A stretch of 64,000 nt of DNA, taken from an uncultured Lachnospiraceae bacterium. Its GTDB lineage: Bacteria > Bacillota > Clostridia > Lachnospirales > Lachnospiraceae. Shown one piece after another: positions 38,804-47,645 of the stretch. Position numbers and translations under genes: made by a program. How positions within the stretch are numbered: the first letter of the stretch is position 1; every line of letters starts with the position of its first letter. The notes below the pieces were generated by a model. It made no database searches and was not told the DNA's origin. It was given only the letters and a program-made list of their open reading frames with translations. The DNA lies in NCBI GenBank assembly GCA_947589315.1, contig CANPZE010000004.1, positions 1-64,000 on the forward strand, in the 5' to 3' direction.

Positions 38804-38831
38804 TTGCAAGAAGAAATTTTCATGCTAAAAT
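38804..38831 (+). promoter_or_regulatory. Promoter of the dnaD-dnaC-like operon
   Basis: TTGCAA (38804-38809), a 16-bp spacer and TAAAAT (38826-38831), about 75 bp before the start at 38907 and just downstream of the DnaA boxes. Confidence 0.6.
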
Positions 38832-38906
38832 AAGTATCAGCCGCTGGCAGAATCCTTATTTTGCCAGCCATTGAGCGAAACATCACAGAAACCGGAGGAA
38901 GTTTTT

Positions 38907-40028
38907 ATGGATAATATACTTTTGTGCACCAACTATCTGCCTACCTTTACATCCATCCACAATACATTTATTGAGAAATATATGCTGGGTGCAAACGGAA
39001 GCTATGTAAAAGTATATCTTTATCTGGCAAAATGTATTCAGGCCGGAGAAGAAAATCTATCCATTTCTTCTCTCGCTGATAAAATGGAAAATACAGAAAA
39101 GGATGTGATCCGCGCTCTGCACTACTGGGAGAAAAAGGGGCTGCTTCATATTTCCCGCAAAGAGGACAAGACGATTCAGGGAATCGATATGCTGAATCCT
39201 GATGAAATGGCGGAAAAGAAGGCCGAAGAGGAAAAGCCTGATATAGCTATGCCGGCTGCAAAGCCCTCTGCCTCAGTGCTGGTGGATATCTCTGCGCCCC
39301 CGCTGCGGAAAGCTGCCGCCCCGCATAAGCAGCAGCCCTTCCGGGTCAATGCAGAACAGACCCGGCGCCTGGCCAAGGATTCTGATTTCTGCTGGATCTG
39401 CCAGATGGTGGAGAGCTATCTGGAACGTCCTGTTAAACCGGCAGAAATGCAGCTTCTTTCCTATTTATATGACAACCTGCATTTCTCATCCGATCTGATA
39501 CTGTATTTGTATGAATACTGTATTTCTTTGGGAAAGACAAGCACCAGTTACATCCAGTCTGTGGCGGTGGCCTGGGATGAGAAAAAGGTCACCACGCCGG
39601 AGGAGGCGGCCAATGCAAGCAGCAGTTACAACGCCTGCTATAATGCTATCTCCAAGGCATTTGCCCTGGGCAGGGGCCTGGCCGCTGTAGAGAGAAGCTT
39701 TGTTGACCGTTGGAAAAATGAATGGAACATGGATCTGAGCGTCATTCTGGAAGCATGCAACCGCACAATGCTGAAGATACAGAAGGCCGACTTTAAATAT
39801 ACGGAAGGGATCCTGGATAACTGGCACAAGGCAAATATCCATACTCTTCAGGATGTGGAAAAGGCCGATGAGGTCTATGCAAAGAACAAAGCGGCCCACC
39901 AGCAAAACAAAAAGCAGGGGAGTACAGCGCAGCCACGGAACAAGGGTACCTATTCTTCTTATATGCAGCACGACCTGTCCCCCACCGACATGGACTTACT
40001 GGAAAAACAGCTGTTGAATATCAAATAA
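38907..40028 (+). CDS. DnaD domain replication initiation protein
   Basis: 373 residues. An N-terminal winged-helix part (about 1-90, with NYLPTFTSIHNTFIEKYML and VIRALHYWEKKGLL), a variable Lys/Glu/Pro linker, and a C-terminal DnaD/DnaB_2 domain (about 165-330). DnaD-type proteins remodel origin DNA and help load the replicative helicase. The ATG at 38907 lies after GGAGG with 8-bp spacing; the ATG at 38871 has none. It is followed 10 bp later by a DnaC/DnaI-like loader, a typical pairing. Confidence 0.9.
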   Translation: MDNILLCTNYLPTFTSIHNTFIEKYMLGANGSYVKVYLYLAKCIQAGEENLSISSLADKMENTEKDVIRALHYWEKKGLLHISRKEDKTIQGIDMLNPDEMAEKKAEEEKPDIAMPAAKPSASVLVDISAPPLRKAAAPHKQQPFRVNAEQTRRLAKDSDFCWICQMVESYLERPVKPAEMQLLSYLYDNLHFSSDLILYLYEYCISLGKTSTSYIQSVAVAWDEKKVTTPEEAANASSSYNACYNAISKAFALGRGLAAVERSFVDRWKNEWNMDLSVILEACNRTMLKIQKADFKYTEGILDNWHKANIHTLQDVEKADEVYAKNKAAHQQNKKQGSTAQPRNKGTYSSYMQHDLSPTDMDLLEKQLLNIK

Positions 40029-40038
40029 AGGAGTATCT

Positions 40039-41037
40039 ATGCCAATCTCTACATTACAATATCGAGATATCATGTATGAATATGACCAGAGGCGCATGCG
40101 GAACCAGCAGCTTCTGGAGGAACGGACGGAAGCGGTCTGCCAGGAGATCCCGGAATTAGATGAGATACAAAACCAGTTGATCCATCTGTCCATCCGGCAG
40201 GCACAGCGGGAAGTATCGGATCCGGAAGAGGCGTCCAGAACCGCCGGGGATTACAAGGCGGCCCTGGCCGCCCTCAGACAGCGGAAGGTACAGCTTTTGA
40301 CAGAGCATGGTTACCCAGAGGACTATCTCTCTCCGATCTATACCTGCCCTGACTGCCAGGATACCGGATACATAGGCTCCAATCCCTGCCAGTGTCTTCA
40401 ACGGGCTAAGTCTGAACTGCTATACCAGGATTCTAATCTGAAGGAAATCCTGCAAAGTGAGAATTTCCAGACTTTTCAGGAAGAATATTATGATGATACC
40501 CGGATCGTGGACAACCTTTCCCTGACTCCCCGCCAAAATATCCTGAAGGTGCGAAAGGAGTGCCAGGATTATATCGCCAACTTTGACCAGGAATATGAGA
40601 ACTTGATCTTCTATGGTCCTACCGGCGTAGGAAAGACCTTCCTGACCCACTGCATTGCCAAGGAATTACTGGACGCCGGCCACTCTGTGGTTTACTTGAC
40701 TTCTTTACAGCTATTTGCTATTTTAGAGAAAAATAAGTTTGGGCAGGCAGAGGCAGCTGCTGAATCCTCTGAACAGATTTCCCACCTGATACACTGTGAT
40801 CTTTTGATCATTGATGATCTGGGGACGGAGCTGACCAATAGCTTCACTACGTCCCAGCTGTACTACTTTATTGAAGAACGACATTTGCAGAAGCGCAGTA
40901 CGATATTCTCAACGAATATATCCTTCCATGATCTTAGGGAAAGATATGGAGAGCGGATTTTTTCCCGCTTCATTGGATATTATCACTTTTGCCAGATCGC
41001 TGGCAGGGATATCCGCCCCCTGAAGCGTTTAACCTAA
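40039..41037 (+). CDS. DnaC/DnaI-like helicase loader ATPase
   Basis: 332 residues. An N-terminal part with a zinc motif CPDCQDTGY...CQCL like that of DnaI, then an AAA+ domain with Walker A GPTGVGKT, Walker B LLIIDDLG and a sensor-1 FSTNI. It loads the replicative helicase during initiation. AAAGGAG precedes the ATG. Cotranscribed with the DnaD-like gene. Confidence 0.92.
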   Translation: MPISTLQYRDIMYEYDQRRMRNQQLLEERTEAVCQEIPELDEIQNQLIHLSIRQAQREVSDPEEASRTAGDYKAALAALRQRKVQLLTEHGYPEDYLSPIYTCPDCQDTGYIGSNPCQCLQRAKSELLYQDSNLKEILQSENFQTFQEEYYDDTRIVDNLSLTPRQNILKVRKECQDYIANFDQEYENLIFYGPTGVGKTFLTHCIAKELLDAGHSVVYLTSLQLFAILEKNKFGQAEAAAESSEQISHLIHCDLLIIDDLGTELTNSFTTSQLYYFIEERHLQKRSTIFSTNISFHDLRERYGERIFSRFIGYYHFCQIAGRDIRPLKRLT

Positions 41038-41067
41038 CATTCCAAATACTATATGGAGGATTTACTT

Positions 41068-42240
41068 ATGAAACGACATGACAAATTAGCAGATACGATC
41101 CCAGTGGGGACTTTAGGGATCCTGGCTTTGGAAAGCAGTAAGGCTATGGGGCAGAAGGTAAATGACTATATTGTGGAATGGCGCAACGAACGGGCGCAGC
41201 GTCCTACTGCCGCCACTTCTCTGGCTGGTTATAACAGAGACTCGTATCTGATCGACTGCGCATGCCCCCGTTTTGGCTCCGGGGAAGCCAAGGGGCTGAT
41301 CCGTTCTTCTGTGCGGGGGGACGACCTCTACCTTTTAGTGGATGTGTGCAACTACAGCCTGACTTATAAACTGTGCGGACAGGTCAACCACATGTCTCCG
41401 GATGACCATTATCAGGACCTGAAACGGCTGATTGCCGCTGTAGGAGGCAAGGCCCGCCGCATTACCGTTATCATGCCTTTCCTCTATGAAAGCCGCCAGC
41501 ACAGGAGATCCACACGGGAATCCCTGGACTGTGCGCTGGCTTTGCAGGAGTTGACACAGATGGGCGTGGAAAGCATCATCACCTTTGACGCCCACGATCC
41601 GCGCGTACAGAACGCAATTCCGCTAAAGAGTTTTGAAACGGTGCAGCCCACGTATCAATTTATCAAGGCATTGCTGAAAAATGTGCCGGATATCCAGATC
41701 AATGCCGACCACCTCATGGTCATCAGCCCGGATGAAGGGGCTATGGGACGGGCTGTCTACTATGCTAATGTCCTGGGCATTGATGTGGGAATGTTTTATA
41801 AGAGAAGAGATTACAGCAAGATCATTGACGGAAGGAATCCCATTATCGCCCATGAATTCCTGGGATCTGACCTGGAAGGCAAGGACGTTATTATTATTGA
41901 TGATATGATATCCTCCGGGGAAAGTATGATCGATGTTGCCACAGAATTAAAACAACGCAAGGCAAACCGCATTTTTGTGGCGGCTACCTTTGGCCTGTTT
42001 ACCAATGGCATGGATAAATTTGACATGGCTGTAGAGCAGGGGCTGATCAACAAGGTACTGACCACGAATCTGGTCTATCAGGCGCCGGAAGTCCTGTCCA
42101 GAGATTACTATATTAATGTGGATATGAGCAAATATGTAGCTCTTCTTATTGATACCTTAAACCATGACCAATCCATCAGTGAACTTCTGAATCCTGCGGA
42201 ACGGATCCAGAACTGCCTGAAGAAATATGGGCAGCGGTAG
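41068..42240 (+). CDS. prs: Ribose-phosphate pyrophosphokinase
   Basis: 390 residues, makes PRPP from ribose-5-phosphate and ATP for nucleotide, histidine and tryptophan synthesis. PFLYESRQHRRSTRESL matches the ATP loop, FDAHDPRVQN the catalytic region and VIIIDDMISSGESM the PRPP motif. It is about 75 residues longer than the classic 315-residue enzyme, with extra sequence at the N-terminus and near KANRIFVAATFGLF. The ATG at 41068 follows GGAGG. It closes the replication operon and may be cotranscribed with it. Confidence 0.9.
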   Translation: MKRHDKLADTIPVGTLGILALESSKAMGQKVNDYIVEWRNERAQRPTAATSLAGYNRDSYLIDCACPRFGSGEAKGLIRSSVRGDDLYLLVDVCNYSLTYKLCGQVNHMSPDDHYQDLKRLIAAVGGKARRITVIMPFLYESRQHRRSTRESLDCALALQELTQMGVESIITFDAHDPRVQNAIPLKSFETVQPTYQFIKALLKNVPDIQINADHLMVISPDEGAMGRAVYYANVLGIDVGMFYKRRDYSKIIDGRNPIIAHEFLGSDLEGKDVIIIDDMISSGESMIDVATELKQRKANRIFVAATFGLFTNGMDKFDMAVEQGLINKVLTTNLVYQAPEVLSRDYYINVDMSKYVALLIDTLNHDQSISELLNPAERIQNCLKKYGQR

Positions 42241-42329
42241 CTGTAAAGTTTTTAAAGTTTATAATTTTTTAATATTTCCAACAAATTTAATACACATTTG
42301 TTTTATATACTGTATCCAGAATATGGAAG

Positions 42330-42480
42330 TTGGAAGTTGACTAATGTTTGGTATAGATTCTTTTTCATTTTTTTCATTTACGGTCAGGGAGTAGCTCCCT
42401 CTGCCCCCTGACCAACTCCTTTATAAGTTTCAAATACTTACAAGAATCCCCGGAGCCGAGGCTCCGGGGATTCTTGTTTC
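42330..42480 (+). ncRNA. Possible small RNA between prs and ileS
   Basis: A candidate promoter, TTGGAA (42330-42335), 16 bp, TATAGA (42352-42357), is followed by a hairpin with 8-bp stem GGTCAGGG/CCCTGACC (42382-42413) and then by the strong terminator at 42441-42476. A transcript of about 115 nt would result. No coding frame is visible. It could equally be just the 3' end region of prs. Confidence 0.3.
42441..42480. terminator. Strong terminator shared by prs and ileS
   Basis: A 16-bp perfect stem, CAAGAATCCCCGGAGC with GCTCCGGGGATTCTTG, with a CGAG loop. It lies between two convergent genes and can serve both strands. Confidence 0.85.
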
Positions 42481-42495
42481 AGGCAAAGGGGAAAA

Positions 42496-45400
42496 TCATA
42501 CTTTTTCAACTCCTAAGGTAACCTTTTCCCCATTAATATTCCATTCCTTTGTATTGCCAGCGGCCTGGCCATAAACGACTTCTTCTGCCAGGACCTCTGC
42601 CTTGATCAGCTCTTCCTGTTTTTGCATAACCTGTTCCAGCTTGTCGTTGCCCTGCATGCTGATACGCACATGATCCATTACTTCAAATCCGGCGTCCTTG
42701 CGCATCGTCTGGATCTTACTGATCAATTCCCGGACCAGCCCCTCTTCCAGCAGCTCCGGCGTCATATTCGTATCCAGGACAACGGTGATGCCATGATCTG
42801 AGTCAGAGATATACCCTTCCATCTGCGCCGCCTCGATCAGCAGATCCTCCTTCTCCAGCAGTTCCTCCTGCCCGTCCACCTGGATCGTAAGGGTTCCCTT
42901 CTCATTCAGTTCAGCCATTGCTTTCTGCCCGTCCAGGCCAGCCAGGATCTCCTTCACTGCATTAATCTGCTTTCCAAAACGGCGGCCCAGTGTCTTGAGC
43001 TGAGGCTTAAAGCTATAGGTAGTCAGCCGGCTCACATCCTCTGTCCGCTCGGCCTCCTTTACATTCAATTCTTCCCGGATAATATCCAGATAATATTCGG
43101 AAATCTCCGTCTCTGCCTTAATAAACATTTTACTGATAGGCTGGCGGTTCTTGATATTAGCCGTATTCCGGCAGGCGCGTCCAAGAACAACGGCCTCCAG
43201 GACTGTCTCCATATCCTCTTCCAGCTTCTTGTCAATATACGCCTCGTCTGCAGCCGGGAAAGAACACAGATGCACGCTCTCCGGCGCCGATGGGTCTACG
43301 GAACATACCAGATTGCGGTAAATGTCCTCTGTCATAAACGGGATCATGGGCGCTGCGGCTTTTGCAACCGTAACAAGGGCCGTATACAATGTCATATACG
43401 CATTGATCTTATCCTGCTCCATGCCCTTTGCCCAGAACCGCTGGCGGCAGCGTCTCACATACCAGTTGCTCATTTCATCCACAAAGCTCTGCAGAGCCTT
43501 GGCCGTCTCCGGAATGCGATATGCCTCCAGATTCTCATCTACAGCCTTTACCGTGCTGTTAAGGCGGGACAGCAGCCATTTATCCATTACTGACAGGCTG
43601 GAAGGATCCAGCTTGTGCTCAGATGCATCAAATTCATCGATATTGGCATAAAGGACAAAAAATGCATAGGTGTTCCACAAGGTGCCCATAAATTTCCTCT
43701 GCCCCTCCTGGACTGCCTTCCCATGAAAACGGTTGGGAAGCCAGGGAGCGCTATTCACATAGAAATACCAGCGGATCGCATCAGCGCCATACGTCTCTAA
43801 TGCCTCAAAGGGATCCACCGCATTGCCCTTGGATTTGCTCATCTTCTGCCCATTCTCATCCTGGACATGCCCCAGCACGATCACATTTTCATAAGGCGCC
43901 TTGTTAAACAGGAGGGTGGACTCTGCCATCAGGGAATAGAACCATCCCCTGGTCTGGTCTACTGCCTCAGAAATAAACTGCGCCGGGAACTGTTGTTCAA
44001 AAAGTTCCTTATTTTCAAAGGGATAATGATGTTGGGCAAAGGGCATGGCCCCAGAGTCAAACCAGCAGTCGATCACCTCTGGGACCCGATGCATCGTACC
44101 GCCACAATCAGGACAGGGCAACGTCACTTCATCGATATACGGACGGTGCAGCTCTATCCTGGCAGCCTCGGGATTACCGCTGCGCTCTGCCAGCTGAGCC
44201 CGGCTTCCAATAGCCTCCTGCCTTCCGCAGCCCTGGCACTCCCAGATATTCAACGGCGTCCCCCAGTAACGGTTCCGGGAGATCCCCCAGTCCTGGATAT
44301 TCTCCAGCCAATTGCCAAAACGCCCTGTTCCAATGGATTCCGGAATCCAATTGACCGTATTGTTGTTGCGCACCAGGTCATCCCGGACGGCAGTCATCTT
44401 GATAAACCAGGACTCCCGCGCATAATAGATCAAAGGGGTGTCACAACGCCAGCAATGAGGATAATCATGCTCAAACTTAGGCGCAGCAAAAAGCTGGCCG
44501 GCAGCATCCAGATGCTTCAGCACCTCCGGGTCCGCTTTCTTTACAAAGAGACCGGCAAAGGGCGTCTCCTCAGACATTTCCCCTTTTCCATTTACAAACT
44601 GTACAAACGGCAGATCATAATTGCGCCCTACATTGGCATCGTCTTCACCAAAGGCAGGGGCAATATGGACAATGCCAGTACCGTCCGACATGGTAACATA
44701 AGAATCACAGGTGACAAAAAATCCCTTCTTATGCTGCTTCTGGGCGCACTCAGCGGCACAGGCAAACAGGGGCTCATACTCCTTGTATTCCAATTCCTTT
44801 CCTGCGCAGGTCTCCAGGATCTCATAAGCTTTTGCACCGTCCTCCTGAACCAGCCTGCCCAGGACAGTATCCAACAGCGCCTGCGCCATATAATAGGTAT
44901 ATCCATCTGCCGCCTTCACCTTGCAATACGTCTCATCCGGGTTGACGCAAAGGGCTACATTAGAAGGCAGGGTCCAGGGCGTAGTAGTCCATGCCAGGAA
45001 ATAGGCATCCTCTCCCACTACCTTAAACCGTACAACGGCAGAGCGTTCCTTCACCAGCTTATAACCTTGCGCCACCTCCTGAGAGGAAAGCGGCGTCCCA
45101 CATCTGGGACAATAAGGGACAATCTTAAATCCCTTATACAGCAGCTTTTTATCCCATATTTCCTTCAATGCCCACCATTCTGATTCAATAAAATTATCGT
45201 CATAAGTGACATAGGGATCGTCCATATCTGCCCAAAAGCCTACTGTCCCGGAAAATTCTTCCCACATCCCCTTATATTTCCAAACAGATTCCTTACATTT
45301 TTTAATGAAAGGCTCCATTCCATATTCTTCGATCTGGTCTTTCCCATCCAGTCCCAGAAGCTTCTCTACCTCCAGCTCCACAGGAAGTCCATGGGTGTCC

Positions 45401-45654
45401 CAGCCGGCCTTCCGGGGAACCATATATCCCTTCATGGTTTTATAGCGGGGAATCATATCCTTTATTACACGAGTCAGAACATGGCCAATATGAGGCTTTC
45501 CATTGGCAGTAGGGGGGCCGTCATAAAAGGTATAGACAGGATTTCCCTCTCTGGCTTTCATGGACTTTTCAAAAATCTTCTGGTTGCGCCAGAATTTCCC
45601 TACATTCTTTTCTCTGTCCACAAAATTCATGTCAGTTGATACTTTCTCATACAT
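42496..45654 (-). CDS. ileS: Isoleucyl-tRNA synthetase, eukaryote-like type
   Basis: 1052 residues, charges tRNA(Ile) and edits valine. HIGH motif in GPPTANGKPHIGHVLT, KMSKS in GQKMSKSKGNAVDP, CP1 editing domain between them, anticodon-binding domain after about residue 680. The length and the FYDGPP...VPRKAGWDTHGLPVE style mark the longer type-2 enzyme rather than the 920-residue Bacillus type. It has its own promoter and a short leader without a T-box. Confidence 0.97.
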   Translation of the reverse strand: MYEKVSTDMNFVDREKNVGKFWRNQKIFEKSMKAREGNPVYTFYDGPPTANGKPHIGHVLTRVIKDMIPRYKTMKGYMVPRKAGWDTHGLPVELEVEKLLGLDGKDQIEEYGMEPFIKKCKESVWKYKGMWEEFSGTVGFWADMDDPYVTYDDNFIESEWWALKEIWDKKLLYKGFKIVPYCPRCGTPLSSQEVAQGYKLVKERSAVVRFKVVGEDAYFLAWTTTPWTLPSNVALCVNPDETYCKVKAADGYTYYMAQALLDTVLGRLVQEDGAKAYEILETCAGKELEYKEYEPLFACAAECAQKQHKKGFFVTCDSYVTMSDGTGIVHIAPAFGEDDANVGRNYDLPFVQFVNGKGEMSEETPFAGLFVKKADPEVLKHLDAAGQLFAAPKFEHDYPHCWRCDTPLIYYARESWFIKMTAVRDDLVRNNNTVNWIPESIGTGRFGNWLENIQDWGISRNRYWGTPLNIWECQGCGRQEAIGSRAQLAERSGNPEAARIELHRPYIDEVTLPCPDCGGTMHRVPEVIDCWFDSGAMPFAQHHYPFENKELFEQQFPAQFISEAVDQTRGWFYSLMAESTLLFNKAPYENVIVLGHVQDENGQKMSKSKGNAVDPFEALETYGADAIRWYFYVNSAPWLPNRFHGKAVQEGQRKFMGTLWNTYAFFVLYANIDEFDASEHKLDPSSLSVMDKWLLSRLNSTVKAVDENLEAYRIPETAKALQSFVDEMSNWYVRRCRQRFWAKGMEQDKINAYMTLYTALVTVAKAAAPMIPFMTEDIYRNLVCSVDPSAPESVHLCSFPAADEAYIDKKLEEDMETVLEAVVLGRACRNTANIKNRQPISKMFIKAETEISEYYLDIIREELNVKEAERTEDVSRLTTYSFKPQLKTLGRRFGKQINAVKEILAGLDGQKAMAELNEKGTLTIQVDGQEELLEKEDLLIEAAQMEGYISDSDHGITVVLDTNMTPELLEEGLVRELISKIQTMRKDAGFEVMDHVRISMQGNDKLEQVMQKQEELIKAEVLAEEVVYGQAAGNTKEWNINGEKVTLGVEKV

Positions 45655-45723
45655 AGTAATCTATCCTTTCTTTAAATTATTTCTATTGCCATGATTTTTC
45701 TGCATCTTTCCATTCATTGCAAT

Positions 45724-45752
45724 ATTTTACATTTATTCGGGAAATGTGTCAA
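45724..45752 (-). promoter_or_regulatory. Promoter of ileS
   Basis: Minus-strand perfect TTGACA (45752-45747), 17 bp, TAAAAT (45729-45724), about 70 bp before the ileS start. Confidence 0.75.
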
Positions 45753-45769
45753 CGATAATTAACCTGCCG

Positions 45770-45798
45770 TTGCGAATAGGAAAAAATTGTATTATAAT
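45770..45798 (+). promoter_or_regulatory. Promoter of murG
   Basis: TTGCGA (45770-45775), 17 bp, perfect TATAAT (45793-45798), about 60 bp before the murG start. It is back to back with the ileS promoter, 18 bp apart. Confidence 0.7.
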
Positions 45799-45857
45799 TC
45801 TATATAATAATTACAAACAATAGGTACATAACAATCAGTACAAGAATGGAGTTTTCT

Positions 45858-46922
45858 ATGAAAAAGATCGTACTTACCGGCGGAGGCACTGCCGGCCATG
45901 TTACGCCCAATATGGCATTGATACCCGAACTTCAGAAACAGGATTTTGAAGTTTATTATATCGGTTCCTATGACGGTATCGAGAGTAGATTGATCCGCGA
46001 TCTTGGCATCCCTTATTATGGCATTGCCAGCGGCAAGCTGCGCCGGTATCTGGATCCCAAGAATCTCACCGATCCCTTTAAGGTAATAAAGGGATGCAGC
46101 CAGGCGAGACAGCTCTTAAAGCAGATCCAGCCGGATGTAGTCTTTTCCAAAGGCGGGTTCGTAGCCGTTCCCGTAGTACTGGCCGCCAAGTCCCGTCATA
46201 TCCCCTGCATCATCCATGAGTCAGATATGACCCCCGGCCTCGCCAATAAAATCTGCATTCCCTGTGCCGACCGGGTATGCACGAATTTTCCAGAGACAAT
46301 CCAGCATCTGCCTCCCAGCAAGGCTGTTTTAACCGGCTCCCCCATCCGCCAGGAACTATTCCACGGCGACCGGGAGAGAGGCTTGGCATTCTGCGGCTTT
46401 ACCTCGGATAAACCTGTGTTATTGATCATTGGAGGGAGCCTGGGCTCGGTCCGTATCAACGAAGCTGTACGCGCCATCCTGCCTCGGCTGTTGAAGGATT
46501 TCCAGATCATTCATCTGTGTGGCAAAGGGAAGCTGGACCACTCTCTGATGGATGCCGCCGGCTATGTTCAATATGAATATATTAAGGAGGAACTGCCTGA
46601 TCTGATGGCTGCCTGTGATATCATTATCTCCCGGGCCGGCGCTAATGCTATCTGTGAAATTCTGGCCCTGCGCAAGCCGAATATCCTGATCCCACTGTCG
46701 GCGCAGGCCAGCCGCGGGGATCAGATCCTAAACGCCGCCTCCTTTGAAAAGCAGGGCTACAGCCTGGTCATCCAGGAGGAGGACCTGACCAACGACAAGC
46801 TTCTGGATTCCGTCCGGCAGGCATATGCCAACCGCGAGGCATACAGAAAAGCAATGAAGCGCAGCCAGTTGAACAATTCCATTGAAAAGATTGTTGGACT
46901 TCTTCAATCTGTCTGCCGATAA
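45858..46922 (+). CDS. murG: UDP-GlcNAc:lipid I GlcNAc transferase MurG
   Basis: 354 residues, converts lipid I to lipid II at the inner face of the membrane. GGGTAGHVTPNMALIPEL is the N-terminal glycine-rich loop; HESDMTPGLANK and SRAGANAICEILAL are the second acceptor/donor motifs. I use the ATG at 45858, 6 bp after GGAG; the one at 45846 lacks a site. Followed 24 bp later by the DUF4250 gene. Confidence 0.96.
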   Translation: MKKIVLTGGGTAGHVTPNMALIPELQKQDFEVYYIGSYDGIESRLIRDLGIPYYGIASGKLRRYLDPKNLTDPFKVIKGCSQARQLLKQIQPDVVFSKGGFVAVPVVLAAKSRHIPCIIHESDMTPGLANKICIPCADRVCTNFPETIQHLPPSKAVLTGSPIRQELFHGDRERGLAFCGFTSDKPVLLIIGGSLGSVRINEAVRAILPRLLKDFQIIHLCGKGKLDHSLMDAAGYVQYEYIKEELPDLMAACDIIISRAGANAICEILALRKPNILIPLSAQASRGDQILNAASFEKQGYSLVIQEEDLTNDKLLDSVRQAYANREAYRKAMKRSQLNNSIEKIVGLLQSVCR

Positions 46923-46946
46923 AGTATCAGAAAAGCGAGGAACAGC

Positions 46947-47123
46947 ATGAACCTTCCCAATGACCCTATGATCCTGTTAAGTTATATCAACACCCAGCTC
47001 CGGGACTTCTATCCGTCTCTGGAGGAGCTGTGCCATGCTCTGGATATTGATGAAGGACAGCTGTGCGAAAAAATGGCGGCCCTGGATTATCACTATGACA
47101 AGGCCGCCAACCGCTTTCTCTGA
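46947..47123 (+). CDS. DUF4250 family small protein
   Basis: A 58-residue protein, short enough to be missed by length filters. It begins MNLPNDPMILLSYINTQLRD and ends with LDYHYDKAANRFL, matching the DUF4250 pattern common in Clostridia. It looks like a small helical, helix-turn-helix-like protein; function is unknown. It lies 24 bp after murG with GCGAGG before the ATG, so is probably cotranscribed. Confidence 0.8.
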   Translation: MNLPNDPMILLSYINTQLRDFYPSLEELCHALDIDEGQLCEKMAALDYHYDKAANRFL

Positions 47124-47165
47124 TTCATGATTCACTTAGAAAATAGCAATTTCTTTATTTTAGCT

Positions 47166-47630
47166 CTAACTGGTAACAATGCTGCCGTCACTGATCCGGG
47201 ATACCCACATCGACATCCCGGGACCATGGTTGCCAAAGGGACGGGGGTGAAAGCCGAACCGCCCATAGAAGCTCTCCCGTTCATATGCCGCCATCAGGCT
47301 AACCATGACTGTCTCCCCATCCATCACATCTTTTTTAATATAATCTAACAATCTGCGGATCAGCTCCGTTCCAATATGATATCCCTGAAAATCCGGACGC
47401 ACGATCACATCTGTGATAAAGTAGGTATAGCCTCCGTCACTGACAATTCTTGCCATCCCTACAGGCTCTCCCTTCCATCGGGCCACCGTCATATAGAATG
47501 AATTGTCCAGCGCCTTCTGGGCGCGGCTTTCTTTTACCAGGATCCATTTCACAGACCGGCGCAGCTCATTATATTGCTCCACCGTAATATGTTCTGTATA
47601 ACTTATCTGCTCTTCAGAAATAGGCTCCAT
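47166..47630 (-). CDS. GNAT family N-acetyltransferase
   Basis: 154 residues with the acetyl-CoA loop VRPDFQGYHIGTELIRRLLDYI and the C-terminal FYGRFGFHPRP of GNAT enzymes. Substrate unknown. Its ATG lies 16 bp after the stop of the chemoreceptor gene, so the two are one operon. GGAGAAAAGGG precedes the ATG. Confidence 0.88.
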   Translation of the reverse strand: MEPISEEQISYTEHITVEQYNELRRSVKWILVKESRAQKALDNSFYMTVARWKGEPVGMARIVSDGGYTYFITDVIVRPDFQGYHIGTELIRRLLDYIKKDVMDGETVMVSLMAAYERESFYGRFGFHPRPFGNHGPGMSMWVSRISDGSIVTS

Positions 47631-47645
47631 CCCTTTTCTCCAATC

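Noticed and set aside
43867..45183. A 438-codon open frame on the plus strand
   Set aside because: It is wholly antisense to ileS, which has all class I synthetase motifs; the antisense protein shows no recognisable domain.
45655..45723. T-box riboswitch before ileS
   Set aside because: The leader is only about 70 nt and lacks a T-box sequence or a terminator/antiterminator pair.
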